The notes under the pieces are model-generated. The model ran no database searches. It worked only from the letters and a program-made list of their open reading frames with translations, and was not told the origin of the DNA. The position numbers were made by a program, and so were the translations under genes. A stretch of 64,000 nt of DNA from Castor canadensis (lineage: Eukaryota; Chordata; Mammalia; Rodentia; Castoridae): assembly GCF_047511655.1 (NCBI RefSeq), contig NC_133400.1, positions 2,579,001 to 2,643,000 of the forward strand. The letters are read 5' to 3'. This document shows, piece by piece, positions 23,180 through 33,360 of the stretch; within the stretch, counting starts at the first letter, position 1; every line of letters begins with the position of its first letter.

Positions 23180-23640
23180 CGGGATACTCTGTTCCAGGAG
23201 AATCTACCAAAACTCAAAGTACACACGCCCCACGACCCCACAATTCCTCTTCTGAGTGCACACTCAATAGAAACGAGGGCTTCTGTTCTCCAGAAAGGCA
23301 CGTACACAAGAACGCTCATAGCAGCTGTACTCAGAGGAGCTCCGAACTGCAAACAATCCAGGTATGCATCAACGGGAGAGTGGATAGGTAAATTGCAGTG
23401 TATTCAGACAGGAGAATGCTACACTGCTGTGAAAAAGGAGGAAGGCACTGCTGACCTGTCCATGTGGATAAGACTCACGACCAGAACATGGAGGGAATGA
23501 TGTCAGATAAGTCAGTTGATCCGACATCCAAGGATTGCGAGGACTGATCTACGTGACAGAAGTCCACATAGTGGCCAGGGTGAAGCATTGCCTGGGGAGG
23601 CACAGACAGGCAAGTTTGTGAGGGAATAAAATGGTCCATG
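23180..23640 (+). repeat. old L1 ORF2 3' fragment
   Basis: The order 'ccacaattcctcttctgagt', 'aagaacgctcatagcagctg', 'gaactgcaaacaatccaggt', 'atgcatcaacgggagagtgg' and 'gaatgctacactgctgtgaa' follows the L1 ORF2 3' region. The frame is broken and no protein is expected. Confidence 0.75.
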
Positions 23641-24224
23641 TCTTGGTCTAGGTGGTGACCACAGGGTCTGTACAACAGTAGCACTCTGGGATACCATGCC
23701 TCTTTTTTTAAAGAGTAAGACGTGATCGTGAAACTATTTCAACTAGAATATTATGAGATCCCCCAGTGATCCAGAGTAGCCAACTCAAAAGTCTACAAGG
23801 GCCAGGAAGACAATAAAACCGACTGAAGTGGATCAGGTACAAGACAATAGGTACCAGCTGCTCAGATTGCCACCAAGTGTAAGATCTCCCTGGAGATGTG
23901 TTGAAAACGAAGAACCCAAAAAATAGCCAGGGCTGAGTGCCCCACCCGCAGGCTGCAACTCTGAGCCCCTGTACCCACCCATGGCACAGTCTGCAATGCA
24001 GGGGCTCAGAGACCTAAGGGACTCAGCCACCTAGGTGCAGCTCTGTGAAAGGAAGCAGGTGGTGAGATGCACCCAAGATGTCATCTTCCAAACGCTAAAA
24101 CGGCCAGCAGGCTGAGGTGGAGAGACTACAAGTCCCAGTTAAGAGCTGTGATGCCGCTTAGGTGCTATCCAGGCCTGGGACTTCTTGGGCGGGTCTCCTA
24201 ACCTCACTAGCATTGTTTCTTTAT
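23641..24224. other. intergenic, no gene seen
   Basis: It may include further eroded L1 3'UTR in its first 200 bases. No gene is seen. Confidence 0.4.
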
Positions 24225-24385
24225 CAAGCGGTGCTCTACCACTTGAGCCACACCACCAGCCCTTTTGTGCTTTAGTTATTTTTCAGGTAGGGTCTTGAAT
24301 TTTTTTTCTGGACTAACTTGGACCCTGAACCTTGTACCAACAGACTCTCTCATAGCTGGGATTATAGGTATGGACTTCCCAAGTG
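24225..24385 (-). mobile_element. composite SINE fragment, reverse, 3' truncated
   Basis: It contains 'gcggtgctctaccacttgag', 'ccacaccaccagcccttttg', 'agttatttttcaggtagggt' and 'tagctgggattataggtatg'. It lacks the T-rich tail side. Confidence 0.8.
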
Positions 24386-24497
24386 GACACTGGTTCTTGA
24401 ATGTTAGCTACTTGAGCACAGAATCTCTGTTGTATGGCTTTATCATGCCTCCAGGTTTCCCACTCACTGTAAGTACTCAGCAAACACTGCTTGGTCA

Positions 24498-24718
24498 GCC
24501 AGGTGGCCAGTGGCTCACACCTGTAATCCTAGCTAGTCAGGAGGCAGAACTCAGGAGGATCGTTGTCCAAAGCCAGCCTAGGCAAACAGTTCAAGAGACT
24601 CTATCTTGAAAATACCCAACACAAAACAGGGCTGGTAGAATGGCTCAAGTGGTAGAGCACCTGCCTACTAAGGGTGAGGCCTTGAGTTCAAACCACAGTA
24701 CTGCCAAAAAAAAAAATG
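24498..24718 (+). mobile_element. full-length composite SINE with probable target-site duplication
   Basis: The element runs from 'gccaggtggccagtggctc' to 'gttcaaaccacagtactgcc' and a poly(A) tail. It is flanked by tgcttggtca (24488-24497) and tgctcggtca (24719-24728), a 10-base direct repeat with one mismatch, consistent with an L1-mobilised insertion. Confidence 0.85.
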
Positions 24719-25122
24719 TTGCTCGGTCAAATTCATTAAGCAATCATTCTTGACCATATCAAAGGGGTATTATGGGAAATAAATGTCAACAACATAGCAG
24801 CCCTTGGTGAGGTAATGGAAATGCAAGGTACTGGCAGGAACACTGCTGTAGGAAGCCAGCTGCCAGCAAGGAGGCTCAAGTTCAGATTCAAACACCCGAA
24901 CTGGGGGTTCGCTGCAGCTCAGCCATGCAGAGCCATTGGACCTGTCCACATCTTTTGCAGATGTCCTGTGTACTAGACACCAACCTAGAGTCCAGTGTGT
25001 GTCCTGAAATGCGATTGTGATGGGTTGTCAAGACTCTTTCAGTCAAAGGTTATGTGAATCCAATAGAAACTTGTGTCAGAATCTACCACCTTCTGTAACC
25101 AAATGCCAGGTGCGTAGTGGAT

Positions 25123-25124
<2 letters not shown>
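24719..25124. other. intergenic, no gene seen
   Basis: Unique sequence. Confidence 0.45.
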
Positions 25125-25178
<54 letters not shown>

Positions 25179-25197
25179 CCTCCCTCCCTCACTCACT
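25125..25197 (+). repeat. (TC)n microsatellite
   Basis: About 20 uninterrupted TC units are followed by TCCC and CACT variants. Confidence 0.95.
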
Positions 25198-25529
25198 CTT
25201 CTTTTTCCTTCCAAGCCAAAAGGAAACAACATGACTGAGACTCCCCTTGACACAACTTATTGACGTGTGAGGCCACGGGAAGAAGAAAAGCTGTCACACT
25301 GGGTGACTAGTGCCAACTCCGTCCATCCTCAAGGCAGTGGGATCGCAGCCCCATCCTTCACAGGAGAAAGAGACTTGCAGCCCAGTCCTGAGTTGGATTC
25401 CCATTCCCAATACAAGTCGTGTGTCTGAAGGAGGTGGCCCAGGGTGGAGTCAGAGGAGGAGGAGGGGAAGGCGGGCAGGGGAGAGGAATGGCAGTTAGCC
25501 AGTCCAGAAAAGACCACAGAGTCCTACAT
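25198..25529. other. intergenic, no gene seen
   Basis: Unique sequence with a short purine-rich stretch at 25450-25490. Confidence 0.4.
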
Positions 25530-25690
25530 GATAATTAACGTTTACGAGGCACTTTCTGGATCTTCATCTCTTTGCCCCTCAACCACAGCCCTGGGAGGTG
25601 GGGTGTGGCGGAGTCAGGGACGCTCATCCCCACTCTGCAGATGAGACAAACAGATTTCGGGCAGGCGAAGCAGCTGGCCTGTGGCCATGC
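25530..25690 (-). repeat. MIR-like fragment, reverse
   Basis: It contains 'acgaggcactttctggatct', 'cccactctgcagatgagac' and 'cgaagcagctggcctgtgg', the complement MIR core order. Confidence 0.65.
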
Positions 25691-27004
25691 ACTGTGTGAG
25701 ATTCTGAAGACAAGGGAAAGAACCACAGCTCCCACCATCGCCCAGCACTGCCTCCCAGACTCTGCTGGCCTTTCTTTCCCACGAGGACAGCGCTCCCCAC
25801 AGATAGCCGCGCCCCGCTGCTTGGTTCACGGTTGCCTTTAAGTTGACTCACAGTTTTTACTTCAATAATTTTTAAAAGCAAACTTTAAAGCACTGTGGTC
25901 AATGGAAACTCAGTATCTCTTGATAACTAGACTGTAACTAAAAGTAAACACACTAAAAACAAAGTGGGTGATTAAACTCTAGCTAGACATTGCTCCCTGC
26001 CCAAGGCTCCATGCCCCAGGCTTTGTGCAAGGCTCGATTGCACCAAGATTGGCAGGTGTTAGAGCCAAGGTAAACAGGCAGACATCCAGCTGAGCTCTCC
26101 TTGATGGAATCAGAGGATGTGACATGAATGATAACCCAAAGATCCGTGTTGTGTACCACCAAAAAGTCAAACCTGCAAGAGCACACGTCATCCGGTAATG
26201 TGCCCATTGCAGGGTACCTTTCTTTATGGCAAGGACTCCAGGCTCCCTCTCATCGAGAGCACAAAAATTCCTCGTGAAATAAATGTGTTTGGACTTCCAC
26301 TTTTGAGATAACAGAATAAAATTATCCCCTTGACATTTGGAAAACCATAAGCAAAAAAAAAAAAAAAAAGAAGCAAACAATCCCAAAATCCCTTTTGGAT
26401 GAGACAGAAGATATTTGCTTCCTAGAGGGCATATGTGGCTGACAGCCACTGGTTGACACACCAAAACCAAATGTCTGGGGAGGGGGACCTCCTTGTAACT
26501 CGGTTCCCATGGTTACACAGAGCCTGGAAGGGCTTGGGGATCGATCAGAAACACCAGGGGCAGGACTGAACATAGGAACTCTCCAGCCAGTTGGACACCA
26601 GATCTCCAAACGGACCCCAGGGCTCACATCACTGGTGCACTCTAGCCCTTCCTGGGGATCATGAGTATTTCCCATGGATGCATGAAACTGAAGAGCCAGC
26701 TCAGGGTCTCCAGAAGTCTGGAGTCATACTGACTGAGCACGTGATGATGAAAATCAGCCTAGGAAAGTGAGAACTCACCTCCTGCTCCACCCTAGCATGC
26801 CAGGGGGGCCTCATGTCACCAGAGAGGGCAGCGAGGCCCACTGCAGGAGAAATGGAGTGTACAGGAGGACCTTTGGAAGACTGCAGCTTCCTCCACCATC
26901 ACCCAGGCTCGCAGACCCTCCATTTCTTCTCTGTATACCTTTAAAATGTGACTGATGTGACAAATACAGGCCTGCCTGGAGTACCACGGGGAAACCCCCT
27001 TGGA
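25691..27004. other. intergenic, no gene seen
   Basis: Unrecognised sequence with a poly(A) run near 26354-26371. A 163-codon minus frame spans this poly(A) run and encodes a Phe tract, a chance frame. Confidence 0.45.
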
Positions 27005-27300
27005 TCATCAGACACACTTAACAAAAAAGGACAGGAGGGTAAACTAGGTCCTTTCCAGAGACAGGTAATGGGGAGGGGGTGGGCAAAAGGAAAGGGTGAA
27101 TGAGGGTGAATATGTGGATGAATTTCATATTCATATATGAAAATAGAAGAATGAAAACTTTTGCAGTTGTTCTAAGAAGGAGGGAAGGGGATGAGGGAAA
27201 ATGATGGAGGGGTAAATGTAAGTGATATATTGCAAGCACATGTGTAAATATCACAATCTATCTCCCTGTACAAATATTATCTACTAATAAAAAAAAGCGG
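27005..27300 (+). mobile_element. L1 3'-end fragment
   Basis: G-rich 3'UTR-like sequence leads to 'aaatatcacaatctatctcc' and 'ctactaataaaaaaaagcg'. The terminal wording matches the copies at 16.7 kb and, reversed, at 32.5 kb. Confidence 0.6.
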
Positions 27301-27354
27301 GGGGGGAATGCAACTGACCACCAAGGAGACTTTGGAGTGAAATTCAGATCCCAT

Positions 27355-27392
27355 GAGTGTACACACACACACGCCAAAAAAAAAAAAAAAAA
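27355..27392 (+). repeat. (CA)n and poly(A) stretch
   Basis: A short CA run is followed by about 18 A residues. Confidence 0.8.
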
Positions 27393-27399
27393 GGTTCAA

Positions 27400-27628
27400 A
27401 ACCAACTGGGGCCAGAGGCCAGGGGCAAGGCATGGAGGCGCACACCTGAAATCCATCCCAGCTACACAGGAGACACATGTAGGAAGATCGTGGATCAGGC
27501 TGATCCCTGGCAAAAAAAAAGCGAGAGACCCCATCCAAAACATAACTGAAGGGGAAAGAAGGGGAAAAAAGGGGCTTGGGATCTGACTCAAGTGGTAGAG
27601 CACCTGTCACCCCAGTACCACCAAGAAA
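27400..27628 (+). mobile_element. diverged composite SINE
   Basis: It contains 'gcacacctgaaatccatccc', 'gaccccatccaaaacataac' and 'gactcaagtggtagagcacc', then 'tgtcaccccagtaccacc' where about 20 bases of the usual arm are missing. Confidence 0.7.
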
Positions 27629-27631
27629 GGA

Positions 27632-27718
27632 GGGCTGGGGACATAGTTCAGTGGTAGAGCAGATGTTTAGCACACACAAGGCCATGGGCTCAACCCCTAG
27701 CCTCACACATTAAAAAAA
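27632..27718 (+). mobile_element. ID-like SINE
   Basis: It contains 'gctggggacatagttcagtg', 'gtagagcagatgtttagcac' and 'ggctcaacccctagcctcac' with an A-rich tail. Confidence 0.8.
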
Positions 27719-27849
27719 TATTCTCACAGACAGACAATTCAAAGACCCGGGGGAACTGCACACAGACCACGGCCCCTGGGCCAAAGCCAGGCCACGAGCT
27801 AACAGTGGTTTCTGTTTTATGAAGAGCACTCACATAAAAATTATATGAA

Positions 27850-28045
27850 GTTAGCCAGGTGCACAACTGTAATCCCAGCACTCAGGAAGGTGAGGCAGAG
27901 AATGAGTTCAAGGCCAGCCTGTGCTACATAGTGAAACCCTATTTCCAAAAAACTAAGGGCTGGAGATGTACCTCAGTGGTAAAGTGCTTGCCTAGTATAT
28001 GCAATTCCCTGGATTACATCCCAGACACACACACACACAAAAAAA
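27850..28045 (+). mobile_element. B1-ID composite SINE
   Basis: The B1 part reads 'gtaatcccagcactcaggaa' and 'gttcaaggccagcctgtgct'. The ID part reads 'ctggagatgtacctcagtgg' and 'gtgcttgcctagtatatg'. It ends with CA and A repeats. Confidence 0.85.
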
Positions 28046-28230
28046 AACTATGCATGTCTATATATAAAAGTGTGTATGTATATGTGTGTATATATGTATA
28101 CACATGAAAACTTTTGTATGTATATATACATATAGTGTGTGTATATATGTATATACATTGTATATATGTAAATATATATATTGTGTATATATATAGAGAG
28201 AGAGAATGCGTGTGTATGTGTGTGTGTGTG
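28046..28230 (+). repeat. (TA)n/(TG)n-rich low-complexity tract
   Basis: Alternating TATG, TATA and TGTG units extend from the tail of the preceding SINE. Short frames rich in Tyr, Ile and Val here are artefacts. Confidence 0.9.
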
Positions 28231-28239
28231 CGCATTTCA

Positions 28240-28330
28240 GGGTTGATAAAGTCTTATGGGAACACAGCCATGCCTTTATGCATCACTTATGGCCACTTGC
28301 GCACCTCAGTGACAGAGCGAAGTAGGTACA
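28240..28330 (+). repeat. fragment of the same ancient hAT-like transposon as at 8.8 kb
   Basis: The phrases 'tcttatgggaacacagccat', 'ggccacttgcgcacctcag' and 'tgacagagcgaagtagg' match the middle of the common mammalian DNA transposon that begins with the 'ttttattggaacacagcca' block. Confidence 0.55.
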
Positions 28331-30639
28331 AAAAGAAAACATTACACTCACAAAGCTGAAACTAGGAACCATCTGGACCTTTGCAGAAAAGCATCAAACC
28401 CTTCATAGAAAAAGAAGTCATAGTATTCATCAAACAAGAACAGCAAGCACAGAGTGCTGTTCTAAAACCTCACCCAGAATGAAAGCAAGGCTTGCGATAA
28501 TAACCATGACAGCACAAACTGAAAACTCAATGAAAGTGTTAGAGTAAGAAGCTGCGAAAAGTCACCCAGAGAGTAGTTGGGAGAAGATCAGAAATTCAGA
28601 AAACAGTCTCAAGGCCCAATATTCTACAAGAGGAATTCCAGAAAGACAGAAAAAGAAAACTGTAGGTGGGGAGTTGTCAAGGGAACAAGACAAGAAATGG
28701 TCTGGTAGTTAAAGAATGAGGAAAATGCCATAAAACATGAAAAAAATGAGTCCTTGCTGCACCCACCTGCTCCCATTATGCCTCACTGTTGAAGACAACC
28801 ACTGTGACTCTTCCAGCTCTTTCTTCTACAACTTGTACCTTATATCTAATATGTACAAGTTAACTTCTCTTGATTCATCTGTTTTACGTATTAACTATTG
28901 GCTTTTGATCTAGTGAGTATTTTAGCTCACATGTTACCTCTCCTCCCTATACCCTCGTAACAGAACGATAGTGTAACCTTCCATAAGACTGGCAGTGTTT
29001 TCTCTCTTCTGATGGTAAAAATACTATTCATTCTGAGGCAAGTTGCAGACTACCATTTTCTTTTCTTTTTTGCATAACTTTTTGTTTTTCCTGGACTTAA
29101 TAGTTGCCTTTAGTTTTCATTTTTTAGCTTGCATTTTTAAGAAAATATTTTTAGAACTCAAAATGTAAATACTATTTAACATGCCTGAATTTTGATTAAA
29201 ATACTATTTTATAAAGGTAAAAAAATAGTTAAAACAAAAGAAAAGAGAGAAAGGGGAAGCAGAAGAGGAAGAAGGAGGAAGAGAAGAGACAAGCCATGTA
29301 GTCAAAGCAACCAAAAGCAACATACAACCCTTGTTTAGATTCTGATTCAAAGAAGTCAATTGCCAACAAAAATGAGAAAATGTGGGAAATTTAGTCATCA
29401 ACACAATATTGTATGACATGTCTGCTTCCTTCCATCTTAGAGATAATTACTAAAATACTGAAATCGTAGGAGGTCCAGAATTTGTCACAGGATCATCCAG
29501 GCTGGTACTGAATTCATTACTGCTGAAGCTGAGTCTGAGAGTCTGAGGGATCCAAGTACTCTCTACTCCTATATGTGCCTTAAACTTTCATCACAAAAAG
29601 TTTAAAACAATTTAGATCTTATGGATAAGTTAGAAGTCTTCCTATAGGACATGCCTATAAAATGTGGGGAGACCCAAGCCCGGAGAAGCTGCCCCTATCT
29701 CTGCAGAATGGAACCAGCTCTGTGTACATGGGTTCCATGGTTCCTGTCACCCACCAGCCAACAAGAAGGGCTCCTCCAGGCAGAGGCAGCAGCCCTGGCC
29801 TGGGTGGGGGAACAGCGCTCTGATGCTCTTCAAAGTGTGTCAGGTTGCGGCCACTTCACAGCCCACCAGGAATTTACGGTCACGGTTCTCTAATTGCGAA
29901 CCAAACATGAACCTTTTCTCGGCTTGGGAGCTCATTTGTGTTTGGCAAAAGGCAACATCTCATTTCAAAGCTGAGAAGCAAAGACTTTAAAACATAGCTC
30001 CAAAGCTCTTTGGCCATCAAATAGGTTTTTCTTTTTTTAAACAAGGATTTGATAAGAGGAAATGAATTAGAAACATATGGATTAACTCCCCCTAAAATCC
30101 ACATGGGTTTAAAAATGAAGGAAAAGGGGGCTTGGTGAGTATCTTTTCAGTTTTGCTAAACCCCAAGCATTTAAAAAGCAGTGTGAGATGGCCAGTGAAA
30201 TTCAAAGGCGCGGGGTCAAGGAGATCAAGTCCAAACCCCATGTCTTGATTGGTGGAGTCTGCCCCTCCATCCAAGTCTTGATGGGTAGGGTCTCTCCCTC
30301 CCTCCAACAAGCCCAGGTCTTTGGCCCACACACCAAAGAGCTGTGAGCTGAGCACTTCAGCTAATGGTGTCACAAAGTGCATCTGGTCTTTGTAGCCACC
30401 CTCTCTGCATTGAAGGAAATATGAACAGCAACATAGCCACGCTGTTCTGATTGCCACCCGCAGACATCCTCTGAAATTCCCCTATAGCCATCTAAGGGAA
30501 CCAAAATGGCTCCACTGAATGAAAGCAACTAGCTGGGGCTCTGAGTCCTGGGCTGGCCCTGTCCCAGGCGCTACACAAAGCCACAGCAGTGCCCTTCTAG
30601 CATCAAAATCTGGACTGCTATACAGGGAGCTTCTGTGCT
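28331..30639. other. intergenic, AT-rich in the centre; no gene seen
   Basis: The part from 28830 to 29230 is AT-rich and may be eroded LINE sequence, but I cannot assign it. A G/A-rich patch lies at 29230-29290. No coding region is supported. Confidence 0.45.
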
Positions 30640-30805
30640 TCTCAAATGACTGAGAGCTTCCATGCGTGGGAACTGAGCAGGTGGTGGCCACCTCCCTTTG
30701 GTACAGGTGAGGAAATTGAGCATCAGGACCTATGGAGGTCACCCACCAAGATGAGCAGCTTTAGTGCTGGTGGTGGGATCCAGGGTTCCCGATTCCCAAG
30801 CCACA
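30640..30805 (-). repeat. MIR-like fragment, reverse
   Basis: It contains 'ggtacaggtgaggaaattga', 'ggaggtcacccaccaagatg' and 'gggatccagggttcccgatt', complement MIR core order. Confidence 0.6.
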
Positions 30806-30833
30806 CAGGCTACATCTTAAGATGGTGCCATGC

Positions 30834-31138
30834 AAGCCAGGCACTGGTCACTCATGTCTGTAATCCAAGAGGCCGAGATTGGGAGGATCAAAGATCAAGC
30901 CCAGCCCAAGCAAATAGTTCACCAGACCCCCATCTTAACCAATAGCTGGGTGTGGTGGTTCATGCCTCATGCCAGCTACTGTGGGAAGTGAAAAGTAGGC
31001 TTGAGGTACAGGCTTTCCTGGCCAAAAACGAACTCTATCTCCAAAATAACCAAAGCAAAAAGGGCTGGAGGCATGGCTCAAGCAGTAGAGAGTCTACCTA
31101 GCAAGTGAAAAGCCCTGCGTTCAAACTCCAATACCACA
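30834..31138 (+). mobile_element. composite rodent SINE, long form with two B1-like units
   Basis: It carries two left-arm units ('gccaggcactggtcactcat' and 'gctgggtgtggtggttcatg') before the ID-like arm 'ggctcaagcagtagagagtc' and 'gcgttcaaactccaatacc'. The organisation matches the long copy at 12809-13140. Confidence 0.85.
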
Positions 31139-31168
31139 AAAAGAGAGAGAGAGAGAGAGAGAGAGAGC
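31139..31168 (+). repeat. (GA)n microsatellite
   Basis: About 13 GA units grown from the SINE tail. Confidence 0.9.
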
Positions 31169-31559
31169 ACACCCCCAGAGTGCACAGCTGCATCCACGCT
31201 CGCCCCCACCCTATCAATGTTCTGGAAACAGCAGCCCTCACCCCCCCCCGCCCCGTTCACTCCATATTCCCTGAGAGCTGCAGGAGACACTGATGTCAAT
31301 GGCGAGAGAACAGATTATGGCACCAAACTGCCTGAGTTGCACCCCTCCCTCCCAGCTGAACCCCTAGGGCTGTGTGATGTTCGGCCAGAAGCCGGCCTCT
31401 CTGTGGCCCCTGTGGCTTGTCAGTCAATGAGAGCAGCAGTCCAGCCTCAGGGGCGGAGGAGGGCTTGCATGATACCGCACATGTGAGCCTGTAGCATTTT
31501 GGCCAGCTTCTGCTCATTAGGAAGGGCCAGTCACCACACATAAATGACCTCATCATCTA
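31169..31559. other. intergenic, no gene seen
   Basis: Unique sequence with a short C run near 31240. Confidence 0.4.
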
Positions 31560-31665
31560 ACCCTCATCACCACCTCGACATTATTAGCCCCGTTTGTAGG
31601 ATGAGAAATCGGAGACTCCAACAGGCTGAGTGACTGGCTAACCAGTAGCAAAGACAGATTTCCAG
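31560..31665 (-). repeat. MIR-like fragment, reverse
   Basis: It contains 'cccgtttgtaggatgagaaa' and 'gctgagtgactggctaacc'. Confidence 0.6.
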
Positions 31666-31827
31666 CCTGATAAGGCGGCTCCAAGGGCCATCTGGGGCCC
31701 AGAAGAGACCAAGCTAATTTTCAGTCCACTCAACCCCTCCACCAGTGGCCTGCACAGCGAACAGACCATGCAGCCAAACACCACAGCACTGACCAAATCC
31801 AGAACCTCCAGCTGCTGTGAGCTGGGA

Positions 31828-31863
31828 AGTAGGTCACTCCAATGCAGTAGGTCACTCCAATGT
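31828..31863 (+). repeat. 18-base tandem duplication
   Basis: The unit agtaggtcactccaatgc at 31828-31845 is followed directly by agtaggtcactccaatgt at 31846-31863, with one difference in the last base. Confidence 0.95.
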
Positions 31864-31869
31864 AGTTCT

Positions 31870-31990
31870 GGGTTCTAATCTCAGATCTGCAACCCCCAAT
31901 CACATGACTTTTAGCTGAGTTTCATATCCCGTCTGCACAATGAGCCTAATGTCAGCACTCGCCTTACAAGGTTGGCAAAATAAATGACAG
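31870..31990 (+). repeat. MIR-like fragment
   Basis: It contains 'ctaatctcagatctgcaacc', 'ttttagctgagtttcatatc' and 'ctgcacaatgagcctaatg', forward MIR core order. Confidence 0.6.
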
Positions 31991-32469
31991 AAGAGCCTGA
32001 CGCTGTCTCTTGGCGTGGCTCCCAGCACAAGCCAATCGCCTAGTAATTGTGGATCCCTGTCATGTGGATAAGCTCCAGCCTCAGCCTCCAGAAGTAGGAA
32101 ATGTCTGCACAGCACAGAGCGCTTCAGCATGCTTCCACTGTACAGAGGGGTCCCATTGCATCCCAGGTAGCCCGCTGTGTGCTGTGCATCAGAACCTGGC
32201 CAGGTGGAGGCTCAGAAATGCAGAGAAAAATCAGCCTCCTCTCGCCTGAGTGTCCACACACACCTGTGGATCTGTCTTCACGGGTGTGCCAGGTATCTAG
32301 CAGGTGTCATTTCCAGGAACATACAGGAGGGTGCTTCTAGTCACACTTCCAGAGAGATGGAAGCAATGGCTGTCATTCTCACTGTCTTCAAAGATAGGGT
32401 CACATGCATACAGGGGTCTTGTTTTCTGCCCAGCCTGATGGATCTGGACTAAACCTCCCTAAACTGTTT
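31991..32469. other. intergenic, no gene seen
   Basis: Unrecognised sequence. Confidence 0.4.
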
Positions 32470-32625
32470 TTCCTCTTTCTCTCTCTCTCCCTCTCTGTCT
32501 CTCTCAACATATACTAATTGTACAAAGGGTTTCATTGTGATAATCCCATATACACATATGATGTGCTTTGATGAAATTCACCTATTAATCTTTCTTATCC
32601 CTCTTCCCCCAATTTTTTCATCCAC
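32470..32625 (-). mobile_element. L1 3'-end fragment, reverse, next to a TC-rich tract
   Basis: After a CT-rich stretch the sequence reads 'tatactaattgtacaaaggg' and 'tttcattgtgataatccc'. Its complement is the 'aatatcacaatgaa...gtacaa...taata' terminus seen at 16.7 and 27.2 kb. Confidence 0.65.
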
Positions 32626-32879
32626 AAAATGGGAGCCAACAATACCTGCTCCTGAAAGTTAAAAGCCACTCTGCAGCCAGTGATCCACACAGGTATTCCC
32701 ACCATCAGACACTCTCCTCTAATCCCCAGTCCGGCTTTACACTAAAAGCCAAGAAAACTGTAAATCCAGACCCCAAGCAACAGAAAAGGGATGAGCCCAC
32801 CCCAGGATAGCTTAAGATGAGAGAAGCCTTTGCTACATCAAGATCTCAAATCTATTACGTCTGAAAACCCAAGGGGGGG

Positions 32880-33360
32880 GGGCAGCCCTTTGAAGCCAAA
32901 CATAAATACAACTGCTTAACAGCTCATTTTAACCATCAATGGGAACCCAGTTGTTTAAATGGACTCCTGTTGCCAACGAGCTCTCTTTGCGACATGGTAT
33001 TTGTCAGAAATTGAGATTTTTACTTCGCCTCTGCTTTGTTTCTTCAGAGGGTCATCTTTCTGTGAGTTTTCTTTGGCTTCCCCATAGAAGGGTAACAGAT
33101 TCCTTTTGAAGTTTTTTTATTGATGAATGAGCCGCTATAAATAACCCTCGGTGGCAGCAGCCTGATCTCTGCAGTTTACTCTGGAACCGTAGTAGCAGTG
33201 GGAAAAAGGGCGAGTTACGACGGCGTCATGAAATAGCTTAATGGGCTTCATACTGTTTAGCTTAATCTTTACAGATGTAAAAACAGAAATACAATTATTT
33301 TAACAACTATTATTACATATTGCTTTGCTAATGCAAACAAAGACTTGGGGTAGTACGAGA
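32880..33360. promoter_or_regulatory. candidate long-range enhancer (conserved-looking AT-rich block)
   Basis: This repeat-free block is dense in developmental factor motifs. It has CTATAAATAA at 33135-33144, a perfect MEF2 consensus, 'tttattgatgaatgag' near 33116, a 'ttgtttaaatgg' stretch near 32952, and 'tgctaatgcaaacaaag' near 33327 combining octamer-like and TCF-like cores. It lies about 10 kb downstream of FOXL1. Function is inferred from texture and motifs only. Confidence 0.45.
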
